A program made the translations under genes and the position numbers. From assembly GCF_024323335.1 (NCBI RefSeq), contig NC_066581.1, positions 351,415,896 to 351,479,895 on the forward strand: a stretch of DNA of 64,000 nucleotides. The letters run 5' to 3'. Source of the stretch: Lathyrus oleraceus. Its lineage: Eukaryota > Streptophyta > Magnoliopsida > Fabales > Fabaceae. Below, piece after piece: positions 11,517-22,690 of the stretch. The notes below the pieces were generated by a model. The model saw only the letters and a program-made list of their open reading frames with translations, searched no databases and was not told where the DNA came from. Within the stretch, counting starts at the first letter, position 1; every line of letters begins with the position of its first letter.

Positions 11517-13713
11517 ATGGCTCAATTATCTTCAAAGACTGCTGAACAACAACAACTTACTAAAAGCAACATACTAAGGGATTCATGAACTTACTTTCCA
11601 CATTCTAGTCAATGAGCTTACAGTGTTGTGCGAAACTATCATGGATTTAAAAAACTTGAAGGAGAATGCTTTTGATTTCACAAAAACCTTGAATATTCAA
11701 GGATGGAATAAGTTTTTCGAGAGACTCACAGGTCCAGTTTACCCTGTGTTGGTCAAACAATGTTGGGTTCATGCTACTACTGAAAGGGAAACAATTACCT
11801 CTTATGTTATGAATAGGAAAATTGTCATCACTGAGAAGTCCATCGTGGACCTCATTGGTCATGATGGAAAAGGTAAAAGAGTTCACAATGCAACCATCAC
11901 AGCTAAGAGGGACACTGATATTTCTCCACTCATCTTCAAAGAATGAACAAACTTTGCTGATGAAAGGGGTCCAAGTGCCAAGGATTTAACCAACAATTTA
12001 AGGGTATGGTTCAAGATTATTCTAGGTTGTATCAATCACGGGCCAAGTACCAACAGTTCTGACTACATCAACACACGTCAGAAGATTAAGCTATTTCTTC
12101 TGGAGAAAGGAGTTAAGCTGGGATTTCCATCACTTCTATTCAAATTCATCAAGGATTCTATCAGAGAATCCAGAGCTGGTGGATCCTCCAAGAAATCCAG
12201 AAGTAAGTTCATACCAAATGGAAGGTTAATCTCTGATATTATGGTGGAGAGTGGTGTGGTAGATGACTTCTGGTCAGTGGGTTGATAGAAGAGCTAGTAA
12301 AGGATGATGGGAAAGTTTTATGGGGAAAGAATTTGAAAAGTATGGTCTCATCTCCAAATTTCAAAGACCAGAAATCATTCTGACCAAGGATGATATATGT
12401 GGTACAAGAAATCCAATATATGACTACCCCATCTTCACCAAAGTAGATCATGCACAGGTTCTGATGGCTTATCTGGAAATTTGTCTCAAGGATGGAATTA
12501 ACCCATTGGTGGATCCCTTTAATCTTCCAGAAACCTACCTAGATGTCCATGGTAAAAGGAAGAAAGAATTCAGAGGTGAAGGATCCTCAAGAGCTCAGAA
12601 GAATAAAAAGATAGCTATTTTTCAAGATGAATATAAGGTTCCTCTAAGTAAGTTCCAGAAGGCTATGATTCTTAAGGATGAGTCTGGGGTCATTCAACCC
12701 TCAAGAGCTTCTAGTAAGTTTCTTCCTGCTGGCACTTCTGATTCTGTTTGAATTCCGTCTAGAATCTTACCACCTACACCTCCATCCCAATCTACCTTTT
12801 TTGAACCACTTCCATTACCAACACCAGAAATAACTCCATATATTTCAACACCTGTTATCAAAATACCACCACCAAAATCTACTCAAACTTTAGCAACATC
12901 TGTCACAAAAACTCCTATAGTTTCTGCTCCTGTTTTAGAACACCAATTGATACCACCTCCATTATCTCCTCCACAAATGCAAACTACATCCATCTCACCA
13001 CCATCATATGTTTCTGCTCCCCAACCAACTAAGCCAAATGTTACACCACCAAGAACATATCCTGCTAGGAGTGTCTCTGACGGACATGTTTCCAAAGGAA
13101 CTCCTAAAGGAATGTTTGATTTTGAACTAGAAATCACCTCACCAAAATCATCCTCCATCATTCAATCCTCGCATCCCTTCGTCTTTGGTCCTGACTTTGA
13201 TAAGTATAGAATCAACCTCACCATTAAATATCCCAAAGTCTAAACATCATCCTCTCCTGACCTTGGTAAGGTTCTAATGGAGTTTGATTCAGAATCTAAG
13301 AGGCGTTTGGAGACAGCAATTACTGTTAGTCATTCTTCTGCAAACCCTGCTGCAAGTGATTCAGCATGGGAAGCCTATAGAATCTGGATGAATTCTGAGA
13401 TATCCAAAATGAAGGATCTTGGGTATACTTTGGCAGACATCAAATTTCATTCTGGATTCATGCCCTTAATGGAATTGTGGAAGTTGAGGAATTCTCAATT
13501 ATGCCTTATTACACCAGAAGTCAAAGAGGCCTCTCCAGAACCCATGGAGAAGAAGAAGAAGCTCCGACAATAGAACTTGCTCAGAACATTGAATTTGCTA
13601 CTCCAGAACCTTCTATTCCTGAACCTGAAGACTCTTCTATGGAAGAAGCTCCAAACCAAATTGTTGTCTTAAGAGCTTCTACGTCTCAGCCTATTCCAGT
13701 TTCTCTTCTGTGA
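11517..13713 (+). pseudogene. Envelope-like third reading frame of SIRE/Maximus element, interrupted
   Basis: An ATG at 11,517 opens a short frame (MAQLSSKTAEQQQ) that stops after about 23 codons. Homologous coding sequence continues in pieces: 11,623-11,946 (NIQGWNKFFERLTGPVYPVL, QCWVHATTERETI), through 11,947-12,290 with stops, 12,320-12,751, then a proline/threonine/serine-rich region at about 12,760-13,070, and 13,277-13,713 (SAWEAYRIWMNSEISKM). The FERLTGPVYPVLVKQCWVHA stretch is typical of proteins annotated as envelope-like or putative plant transposon protein in legumes. There is no evidence of membrane insertion here, so envelope is only a family label and the function is unknown. 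Confidence 0.65.
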
Positions 13714-14532
13714 ACCTTCGAGTAGATTAAGGTTTATAATGAAAAGGTTAACGAGCGTCTGGATAAGCAAGATTTGATGTTTCAGCTGATTCTGTCAAGA
13801 CTTCCTCCTCCACCACCACCTCATCCTCAAAAACCCTGGACTTTATTTACCTTAACTTTTTCACATTTTTTTCTTTTGTTTCTTATCAACAGTACTTTGA
13901 ACTGCCTTTTGGTATGTTTTTAATTAATGAAGTTGTTTTGTTTTTCGTTTTTTTGTCTTTTATCTTTTTGATTGATGACAAAGGGGGAGTAAACATAACA
14001 TTCTAAAGGGGAAGAATTAAGAGTTTATTTTGATATCTAAATTCCTAAGTAAAAACCCAAACATTGGTTAAATGTTTATATTAACAAATACTTTGAGAAA
14101 AGTTTGTTAAGTGTTTTTATAGGGTTATCTCTCAAGAATCAGAATGTTTTGTTAAGCTTCTTTCTCAAGAATCAGAATGGCTCTCAAAGAAGTTTCTGAA
14201 GAAAGGTTCTCAAAAAAGTCTCTAAAGAAAAAAGAAGTTTCTAAAGAAAGCTCTTCTAAAGAAAAGAATTTTCTGAAGTAAGGTCTATCAAAAGGATGAT
14301 GTTACCAACCAGTGCTCTGGACAACATCAACCAACTTCTAAAGTTAAACCAGATTCTAACTAATTATGCATTCTGGTACTTCAACAGGTAAGTCAGGAAA
14401 GTGTTCTTTCATTCTGAGTTTATCTTTATAGGATTATACATCTCAGGGAGAGCTTTGTGCTTCTGTAAGATGTATTCTTGTGTGATTACCCTGAACAAAA
14501 TTGTTCATCAAAATACATGTTTTGTCATCATC
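13714..14532 (+). other. 3' non-coding region of SIRE/Maximus-like element
   Basis: No open frame. Repeated TCTCAAGAATCAGAATG and TTTCTAAAGAAA-type short motifs occur at 14,130-14,280. The region leads to the polypurine tract. Confidence 0.5.
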
Positions 14533-14545
14533 AAAAAGGGGGAGA
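14533..14545 (+). other. Polypurine tract
   Basis: AAAAAGGGGGAGA immediately before the 3' LTR start. It would prime plus-strand DNA synthesis. Confidence 0.8.
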
Positions 14546-14546
14546 T

Positions 14547-15283
14547 TGTTAGAACAAGATTTGGTTATGCATTTGTACCTTGAGTTTTGATGATAACAAT
14601 GTTGCATTTATGTGAAAACAATTTTTGTACCCTAATGGTTTGTTATTGTGTAGATTTAACAACCAGCTTTAATTCTGATTATATGATATGCAACATCATC
14701 AGTTTTGGAACTTTGCAATCCAAAATCGCTTTTGCGCTGCTTTTAGAAGTTCTGAAAGACGTCAATATTGTTGTTGTAACGTTCTTTTTGCTTCTGTGTC
14801 ATCTCACCCATCATAAGCTTATGAGGAGACTCTATATTGGTGTTGCAATGTTCTCTCAGTTTTTGCTTCTGGACGTGATTCTGATCAACAAGCTTCTGAA
14901 GAATGGCAAGCTTCTGAAGTTGTGTTATGTAGCTGAAGACTCTGAAGATATCAAGATAGACGATTGAAGTTATCAATGTTCTGACAGAGGATTCTGAAGA
15001 CTCTGAAGATTCTGAAGACACTGAAGAACTCAACTAGACTACTGACACTGTCAAGGTTCTGTCCCAAAATTCTGAAGTTTCTGAATCCAACTCTCTACTT
15101 CTTCACTTCATGCTTCAATCATCTTTTATCAGAAGCCAATGAATCTAAAGATAAGATCAAATAGGAACGTGATCAATTAATACATAGTACAAATCGAACA
15201 ACCTTTCCACTACCTGATTTTATGCGTAAGGACTGTACTTTTCATCACACCTGTCACTGAATATGTGGGTGAAAGGATAGTAA
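14547..15283 (+). repeat. 3' LTR of SIRE/Maximus-like element, truncated
   Basis: Begins TGTTAGAAC and aligns with the 5' LTR from 5783 onward to about 6520, then stops at GATAGTAA, where the - strand copia LTR begins. The remaining about 620 bp, including the TATA region, is not found in the window. Confidence 0.85.
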
Positions 15284-15513
15284 TGAAGGAGAAGAACGAT
15301 CCAAAATGCATCGGAATTTAAAATTTCTCCTTTAGTGATCCTTACGAATGGCATGATCAATGATAGAATCATTACCTCTTGTGGCGATTGTAACCTTTGA
15401 TGCAGATCTACGGAGCGATCACGAATGTATTGCGATGACAACGCCTCTACTCAGTCCATATGAATGGATTCCTTCAATCTCAGTGCTAGCTGCTACGAAT
15501 GAAGGCTTTAAGT

Positions 15514-15539
15514 GAGAGAGAGAGAGAGAGAGAGAGAGA
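15514..15539. repeat. (GA)13 microsatellite
   Basis: Uninterrupted GA dinucleotide run, 26 bp, inside the minus-strand LTR. Confidence 0.9.
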
Positions 15540-15580
15540 AACTAAATTGTAACTGCACAAATGCTTCTATGCAAGGGTTC

Positions 15581-15588
15581 TATTTATA
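15581..15588 (-). promoter_or_regulatory. Candidate TATA box of minus-strand copia LTR
   Basis: TATAAATA on the - strand, followed by GAACCCTTGC. The position, about 300 bp from the LTR 3' end and upstream of the GA-rich stretch in reading direction, suits a promoter. Confidence 0.4.
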
Positions 15589-16633
15589 GAACCACTTGTG
15601 TGGGCTGCAAGCTAAAAATCCCACTCAAGTGTATGTGGCCCATATCTTATAATATGCCAAAAAACACTTAAGCGCATGGTACCTTACCATATTTCGTATT
15701 CTACTTAAGTACACCGTGCCTTACGATGTTCTATAATTCACTTAAGTGCACCGTACATTACGGTATTCCTTAGTTACTCTATCTCTCATCAATCTGTCCT
15801 TTTGTGTGTGACTCTGTAGGTTTTCGCGGCATTGGCAATTATATTAAATCACGTATTTAACATAATAAATAGTAAGCGGTATCTAGAAACACATCACTAC
15901 TACCCAAGACACGAAAATGTCATTTGATCTGACAAATACTTCTATGATAATACTTATGTGTATAATTACCCTTTTGCCCTTATGTCTATATTGAACACAA
16001 GGCATAGACCGTGTTATCCTTGTCCAGTTCAATATTGGGCCCATAGACATTTATCCTGTTACGCAGAATGGGAAAATTCCATCTAGGTCACTCATGTCCC
16101 TTAGCATGCTTCGTGGAGTACCCATCAACTGTCTTTATGGTCATCCAGTTATGGACAATGTTTGATCAGCAATAAGGCACTCGACTCTACATCTAGGGTC
16201 CATAGTGGTTTCAGGTCGAAGGGTGATATACACCATTATCACCATGAGAATAACTTATGACACTTTACATAACATTTTATATAGTATTCTCATAGCGGGT
16301 CAATCCAGTATAAACATTACTCTTAATATCCATACCTATGTTTAAGACTTGATAACTCCTTATCCATGATCCATGAGATGTGATCATCAGTCTATATACA
16401 TAATAGTTTTAATGCTTTAATGTTATCCCACTTCACAATAAAGCTCGACTATGGATACTTTAAGAATAGTGTCCTTATGTTTAATGTGATCTCATGATTA
16501 AGTCACACTTGATACATTAAATGGACTATCTATTCTAGGGACTTTATTAGACAAACATAATAAAGAAAAAGCCTTTTATTATTAATAAATAATTCGATAC
16601 AAGTACCAAAAGTATTGGCCTTTAGGGCTTACA

Positions 16634-17640
16634 CCCAGCTCTTCCTGACCTCCATATATCAAGAATGAGTCCTTAGTCCTTCTCAAATATTTAAGGATAT
16701 TCTTGACAGCTACCCAATGAGCATCACCAGGATCAGATTGGTACCTACTCGTTGCACTTAAAGCATACGAGACATCTGGTCGAGTACATAACATGGCATA
16801 CATGATAGATCATATTGCAGATGCATATGGAATCTTATTCATGCTATCCCTTTCTTCCTTAGTTGAAGGGGATTGTGTTTTTGATAGACACGGGCCATGT
16901 TGCATAGGTATGAATCCTTTCTTGGAATCATGCATATTAAAGCATCTCAGCACTTTGTCTATGTACGTACTCTGACTTAGGCCAAGCATTTTTTGTGATC
17001 TATCTCTATAGATTCTGATTCCTAATATATAGGCTGCTTCACCTAGGTCCTTCATAGAAAAGCATTTCCCTAACCAAGACTTTACTTGTTGTAGGGTAGA
17101 GACATCGTTTCCAATGAGTAATATGTCATCTACATATAATACCAGGAAAACGATCATGCTCCCACTAACCTTCTTGTAGACACAAGGCTCATCTTCGTTC
17201 TTGATGAATCCATATTGTTTTACTGTTTCATCAAAACGAAGATTCCAGCTTCTGGAAGCTTGCTCCAATCCATAGATTGATCTTTGTAACTTACATTTCT
17301 TTTGGGCTTCTTCTGGTATGTCAAATCCTTCAGGTTGTGTCATGTACACATCCTCAAGAAGATTCCCATTAAGGAAAGCAGTTTTGACATCCATCTGCCA
17401 TATTTCATAATCATGATATGCAGCGATAGCAAGTAAAATCCGAACAGATTTAAGCATTGCAACTGGTGAAAAGGTTTCATCATAGTCAACCCCATGAATT
17501 TGTTTATATCCTTTTGCAACCAGTCTTGCCTTATAGGTATGTACCTTACCATCCATGTCAGTCTTCTTTTTGAAGACCCACTTGCATCCTATAGGGTTAA
17601 CTCCTACAGGAGGTTGTCCAAACTTGGTTTGTGTACATGG
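16634..17640 (-). pseudogene. Reverse transcriptase with truncated RNase H (minus-strand copia)
   Basis: The frame 17,556-16,810 (248 residues) shows [58 protein letters not shown] and the catalytic YVDD in LYVDDILLIGND. A TGA separates it from 16,803-16,634, which continues with the CTRPDVSYALSATSRYQSDP segment that precedes RNase H. Coding sequence ends at IYGGQEELGV and the next bases are the LTR start. RNase H, normally about 130 residues more with its active-site residues and the C-terminal extension, is therefore gone. A frameshift near 17,600 separates this from the integrase C-terminus. It cannot support replication alone. Confidence 0.8.
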
Positions 17641-17647
17641 AATCCAT

Positions 17648-19350
17648 TTAAGATTTCATGGCTTCTAGCCACTTCTCAGAATCGGGACCAGTTATGGCCT
17701 CTTGGTAGGTCACAGGCTCATCTTGATCCATGAGTAATACATCACCTTGATCAGTTATGAGATATCCATATCTCTCAGGTAGGTGACGTATCCTGCTTGA
17801 CCTACGCTGGTCTTGTTCTACTTGAGCAGGTTGCTCTTCCACAACTACTTGTGTTTCTTGCTCTAATTCCTCCATAGGTGTATCAATGCTTTGTGATTCT
17901 TGAATTTCTTCAAGCTCTACTTTCCTCCCACTGATTCCTTTAGAAATAAAATCCCTTTCTAGGAAAACTCCAGTTCGAGCGACAAACACTTTGCCCTCAG
18001 AAGGATTGTAGAAGTAATACCCTCTTGTTTCTTTAGGATACCCCACAAATAAGCATTTGTCAGATTTGGACTCAAGCTTAGTTGAAATTTGTCATTTCAC
18101 ATAAACTTCGCAACCCCAAATCTTCATGTAAGACATATGTGGTTTCTTACCATTCCATATCTCATATGGTGTCTTCTTAACCTTTTTGGATGGAACACGG
18201 TTATGTGTGTAAGCTACTGTGAATAGTGCATGTCCCCAAAAGGAGTTTGGAAGATCGGCGTGACTCATCATGGATTGGACCATGTCTAACAGGGTTCAAT
18301 TTCTTCTCTCAGATACACCATTCCATTGGGGTGTTCCAGGAGGAGTAAGTTGGGATAGGATCCCACACTCTTTCAGATGGTCATCAAACTCTAGGCTTAA
18401 ATACTCACCACCTCGATCTGATCGAAGAGTTTTAATATTCTTACCTAGTTGGTTTTGTACTTCATTCTTGAATTCCTTGAACTTTTCAAAGGACTCTGAT
18501 TTGTGTTTCATTAAATACACATAACCATATCTACTGAAATCATCAGTAAATGTGATGAAGTACTGAAAACCTCCTCTGGCTGGTATGTTCAGTGGTCCAC
18601 ATACATCAGTATGTATAAGGGCCAAAAGATCATTAGCTCTTTCACCTTTTCCTGTGAATGGAGACTTTGTCATCTTTCCAATTAAACAAGATCTGCATGT
18701 CTCATATGATTCATAATCAAAAGAATCCAAGAGTCCATCTTTATGGAGTTTGGAAATGCGTTTCTCATTTATGTGGCCTAATCGACAATGCCAAAGGTAA
18801 GTTGGATGTAATTCATTAGGTTTCATCCTTTTAGTATTAATGTTATAAATAGGCATTTCAAGATCAAGGACATATAGTCCATTGTTCATTTGTGCAGTAG
18901 CATAGAATATATCATTTAAATAAATTGAGCAACAATTGTTCTTTATTATAAATGAAAAACCAAATTTGTCCAAACAAGAAACAGAAATAATATTCCTACT
19001 AATTGTAGGTACATAATAACAGTTCTCTAACTGAATTATTAAACCACTAGGTAAAGTCAATACATAAGTTCCTACGGCTAAAGCAACAACCTTTGCTCCA
19101 TTGCCAACTCGTAGGTCAACTTCACCTTTTTCCAAATCTCTACTCCTTTTTAGCCCCTGCACATTGGTACAAATGTGAGAACCGCATCCAGTATCTAATA
19201 ACCATGATGCAGAAGTAGATAAATTAATTTCAATAACAAAAATACCTGAAGTTGAAGTCTCTACTCCATTCTTCTTATCTTCCAGGTACTTTGGGCAGTT
19301 TCTCTTCCAGTTTCCGGTCTTACCGCAATGGAAGCAGGTACCTTCCTTTG
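17648..19350 (-). pseudogene. Protease-integrase region (minus-strand copia), three nonsense codons
   Basis: In - strand order: a zinc knuckle at about 19,340-19,295 with CFHCGKTGNWKRNC, in which the metal-binding His is Asn; protease WLLDTGCGSH at about 19,205-19,175; the integrase Zn region (LWHCRLGHINEKRISKL, then CRSCLIGKM); and the core with HTDVCGPLN, TLRSDRGGEYL and PQWNGVSERRN, so all three catalytic acidic residues are visible. Nonsense codons interrupt it after ERRN (near 18,290), after CEVYVK (near 18,090) and at 17,648. The first two are TGA at sites where many copia relatives have Arg, consistent with CGA to TGA decay, which is inference. Confidence 0.8.
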
Positions 19351-19357
19351 CTATGCC

Positions 19358-20098
19358 TCAACTAGGCTTCAAAGCAGCAATAGTGGGTTTGGGTTTGGCA
19401 ACTTCCTTGCCTTTCCCTTTATCACCCTGCTTGGTGGGTCTTTTGTTATGTCTCTTTCCATTTCTGATCATCAGAATGGACCTCCCTTTTGACTTCAGAT
19501 TCTGCTCAGCAGTTCTTAACATGGCTAGCAGTTCAGGAAGAGATTTATTCATATCATTCATATTTAAATTTAGGAAAAATTGACTGAATCTATCTGGCAA
19601 CGATTGCAAGATCAAATCAGTCGCAAGTTCCTTTCCGAGGAGAAAACCCAACCTCTCAAGGTTTTCCACATACCCAATCATCTTGAGCACATGGGGACCT
19701 ACAGGGGCTCCCTCAGCTAACTTGCCTTGAAAAAAGGCTTTTGAAACTTCAAACCTTTCATGCCTTGCTTGCTCTTTATAGAGCATCTTCAGGTGTTCGA
19801 TCATATCGAACGCTGCCATGTTCTCATGTTGCTTTTGCAACTCTGAGTTCATGGTAGCTAGCATGAGACAAGCAGTTTCATTGGCATCATCGACATGCTT
19901 CTTATAAGCATCTCTTAATGCCTTAGGTGCAGAACTAGGAGGTTCCTCTTCAGGAACAGTTTTCTCCAAGACATACAGCTTTCTATCATGTTTGAGGATA
20001 ATCCTCAGATTTCGGTGCCAATCCAGAAAATTTGTCCCAGACAATTTTTCCTTGTCAAGGATTGATCGTAAAATGTTGTTACAGGTGTTTGTTGTCAT
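19358..20098 (-). CDS. gag: Gag (minus-strand copia element)
   Basis: A 246-residue frame starting MTTNTCNNILRSILDKEKLS. It has the plant copia gag pattern: NFLDWHRNLRIILKHDRKLY near residue 25, a central helical region with CLMLATMNSELQKQHENM, MLYKEQARHERFEVSKAFF, and LGKELATDLILQSLPDRFSQF near residues 155-180. The frame ends just before the zinc knuckle, which continues after one TGA, so this is a prematurely terminated gag-pol. The ATG is supported by the typical N-terminus and by the non-coding sequence upstream. Confidence 0.75.
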   Translation of the reverse strand: MTTNTCNNILRSILDKEKLSGTNFLDWHRNLRIILKHDRKLYVLEKTVPEEEPPSSAPKALRDAYKKHVDDANETACLMLATMNSELQKQHENMAAFDMIEHLKMLYKEQARHERFEVSKAFFQGKLAEGAPVGPHVLKMIGYVENLERLGFLLGKELATDLILQSLPDRFSQFFLNLNMNDMNKSLPELLAMLRTAEQNLKSKGRSILMIRNGKRHNKRPTKQGDKGKGKEVAKPKPTIAALKPS

Positions 20099-20755
20099 GG
20101 TAATCTACATGAAAATAATGAAAATATAAGTATCAATAACATATTTAATTAGGCCTTTAATTAAATATGCTCCCACTATTTTACTCAAAATAAATGACCC
20201 TCACCATTTGATTCGGAAAATCCCGTTGGAAGATTTTCTAGTGGGTCGAGATCCACATTTCACTTTGTTTTAAGTCCGCGTAGGAGGATTACACAAAACT
20301 AGGTTATTTAGGTAGGAACTCCTTCCAATTGTATCTAATACAACTCTCGAATATTTTAGTTGGGTGAATAACTCCTTATTCCAATCCATCACATGGATCA
20401 TTTCCAACTCTTGCTTCTAAACATATATAATCTTATTATAATTTGTTTAGTTAAGTTTGACCCATTGTTTTAGCAATTGGATATTATAATTATCCCATCG
20501 CACCTTACTAATATAGAACATGCACCTCGCGTAGGCGAAACCTACATTATCTGATACTAGTCTTGATGAGTGCTAAAACTTGGAAAGCATAAACTTTATA
20601 TTTAATTTGAGGGAATTTGCAATTATTCTGATTTCACCGGCTTATTTATCATATAAATCGTCTCTCACATGCATCAACATACATTCACATGCATCAACAT
20701 ACATAATGAAACAATTATGGCCCCTAGCGCAATTGTTCTCCCAAGCCAATGAGAG
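20099..20755 (-). other. Untranslated leader of minus-strand copia element
   Basis: No coding frame. A weak PBS-like TAGTATCAGAT sits on the - strand near 20,550, but no LTR follows it on the right. A perfect two-copy tandem of a 20-bp unit, TCACATGCATCAACATACAT, lies at about 20,664-20,703. Confidence 0.4.
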
Positions 20756-20807
20756 AACCTAAGCTAACCTAATAACGATCTAAGCTTCTCCAATCAAGAT
20801 CTTCAAT

Positions 20808-22640
20808 ATGTCTTGAGCATCCACTATCGAGAAACCATCTTCTCTCCGTAGCCTTAAGACATTCCACCTACAACTTAAACAAGGGAAGGAGGTACCCAAT
20901 TTTCGTTGGGTCCTTGTGTGTGAGTGAAACTTTGTTTGCATTTCGGCAACCATTGGAAAATGCCTTTAGGAACCAAAAATCTCCTAAATCGGCATTTAGC
21001 AATAGTGTGTCCCCTCTTGCAACAATATAGACAATTTAAGTTTGGATGAGAGTTGCTTTTGCTAACTTGATTTTTTACCACATAAGTGTATTTTGATAAG
21101 TATTATTCATGTTACTTCTAAAATGTGATTGATCAATAGCAAAGGTAACTTTAGGTTGTAAAGCCTTGTCTAATTTAGCTTGAAGAGTTCTAACCTCTCT
21201 TTGCCAAATGTGACAAGTTTCACATCCAGACCATCTAAGCCAAAATCCCCTATCATCTTCAGTTTTTCCTTTAGTAACCTCTATGATAGATTTCTTAAGA
21301 GTTTATAATTCCTTTTCAGAATCAGAAACCTTCTTTTCTAAATACCAGAAAATCTTCTTATTTGAGGCTAAGCATTTAAAAGTTTCCTTGGCCTCATTGT
21401 GTAGAGTACTAAAGGCTTTTTGCAAATCAAAATAAGACATTTTATCAACATGATCATATTTAGAATGACTTACATTCTTTTTCTTCTTTTGATGAGCCAT
21501 AAAACAAAGATTTACCTTTTCTTCTTCATAACTTGAGTTACCATTTCTTGAGGGCTCACTATCGCTCTCCCATGCAATGTATGCTCTTTTAGCTTTGCTA
21601 GATTTCTTGTGACGTTCATCTTTTCCTTTGTCTTTCTTCAACAATGGAAAATCCGTCCTATAGTGATCGGCCTTTCCGCAATTGTAACATGAGCCTCTTG
21701 ACTTACTTGTCTTACTCTTTTCTTGATTTGAGAATTTTGATTGTCTTCTATAATTGACTATATTTTTATCCAAATGTTGAACTTCATTATTTCTAAGGTA
21801 TCGATTATACCTCCTTACAAATAACCCCATGTCTTCATTCGAATCTTTATCATCATCACTTGATTCACTCTCACACGTATCATTGGTGGATGACTTAGAA
21901 CTTGAAGCCTTTAAAGCGATAGACTTCTTTTCGGTGTCCTTTGCTTTCTCCTTCTTTTCCTTCTTTTGACTCTTTTCATGTTTCTCAAGGTTCATGAGCT
22001 CTTTCTCATGCTATTGAAGCTTACCAAACAATGTTGTCATGTCCAATGTTCTTAGATCATTGGCTTCCTTAATCGCGATGATCTTTGGTTGTCATTCCCT
22101 GTTAAGACATCTTAAGATTTTGTTAGTAGCAACATCATTAGGGGTAGTTTTATCAAGAGAATTTAACCGATTGATTAGATGATAAAATCACTTTTGCCTA
22201 TCAGCAATGGTTTCACCATCCTTCATATGAAAAAGGTCAAATTCTTGAGTCAAAGTATTGAGTCTAGCTAGTTTGACATCATTGGTTCCCTCATGGGCAA
22301 TTTGCAATGAGTCCCACATAACTTTAGCACTAGTATAATAGGAAACCATATAATACTCATCAACGCCTAAGGCGGAAATGATCATACTCTTGGCTTTCCA
22401 ATCATAGTTGTACTTTTTCTCATCCTCTTCATTCCAATGTGCTTCAGGTTTAGGTATAACCACACCAACCGCATTGGTCACAGTTATTTCCATAGGACCA
22501 TCTTGGATGACTTTCCATACCTTCCTATCAACAGAGTTGATATGAATACGCATACAATCTTTCCAATAACTGTAGTTTTCACCAGTGAAAATAGGCGCTC
22601 TATTATACACCCCTTTAAGATCGTTATCCATTTTCTAAAA
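20808..22640 (-). pseudogene. Gag and protease start of a second SIRE-like copia element
   Basis: On the - strand the frame 22,631-22,188 (147 residues) begins MDNDLKGVYNRAPIFTGENY and carries the UBN2 gag N-terminus. After breaks, 21,995-21,303 (230 residues) holds a Lys/Glu/Ser-rich region and the knuckle CYNCGKADHYRTDF, where the last Cys is Phe. 21,081-20,875 contains a second Cys/His knuckle (CLYCCKRGHTIAKC) and a PKGIFQWLPKCKQ segment. The protease start WFLDSGCSRHI is at about 20,840-20,808, where the sequence is cut. It matches the fragment at 4060-5782 in order and motifs but lies on the opposite strand. Element RT, integrase and 3' LTR are absent. Confidence 0.75.
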
Positions 22641-22675
22641 AGTTATATGTGAAGCACTAGATGAACTGGTGCTCG

Positions 22676-22690
22676 TGATACCACTTGTTA
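22676..22690 (-). other. Primer-binding site, degenerate Met-tRNA type
   Basis: The - strand reads GTGGTATCACGAGCA, close to TGGTATCAGAGC, about 35 bp upstream of the gag ATG and directly after the LTR end. Confidence 0.55.

Larger units (their letters stand above)
5783..15283 (+). mobile_element. SIRE/Maximus-like Ty1/copia retrotransposon, integrase-less, 3' LTR truncated
   Basis: The element has a 1.36-kb 5' LTR, a Met-tRNA-type PBS, gag with a CCHC knuckle, protease, RT with YVDD, RNase H, an additional envelope-like reading frame downstream of pol, a polypurine tract, and the first 737 bp of the 3' LTR. The domain order and the third frame are those of the SIRE/Maximus lineage. Integrase is absent. 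Stops and frameshifts interrupt pol and the third frame, so the copy is not autonomous. The 3' LTR stops where a - strand copia LTR begins at 15,284. No continuation of this LTR is seen beyond that copia element, so a clean nested insertion is not shown. Confidence 0.85.
15284..16633 (-). repeat. 3' LTR of minus-strand copia element
   Basis: On the - strand it begins TGTAAGCCC at 16,633 and ends with CA at 15,284. The left edge coincides exactly with the break in the SIRE-like 3' LTR. It carries a (GA)n run at 15,514-15,539 and a TATA-like site. It starts directly after the RNase H coding fragment, with no polypurine tract between them. Confidence 0.75.
15284..20755 (-). mobile_element. Ty1/copia retrotransposon on the minus strand, one LTR only, decayed
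   Basis: Reading the - strand from right to left: a non-coding leader (20,755-20,099), gag, CCHC knuckle, protease, integrase, RT and a truncated RNase H, followed by one 1.35-kb LTR (16,633-15,284). No matching LTR is found at the right side, so the 5' LTR is lost. The right boundary, between 20,755 and 20,808, is set by the start of a different copia gag-protease fragment. Multiple nonsense codons are present. Clade not determined; the gag and protease type resemble TAR/Tork-like copia elements. Confidence 0.75.

Noticed and set aside
14743..15033. Ser/Glu-rich 96-codon - strand frame
   Set aside because: Produced by the TCTGAAGA short repeats inside the SIRE 3' LTR.
20540..20562. TAGTATCAGAT on the - strand as the true PBS of the minus-strand copia
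   Set aside because: Two mismatches from the usual site, and no sequence resembling the LTR end at 15,284 follows it.
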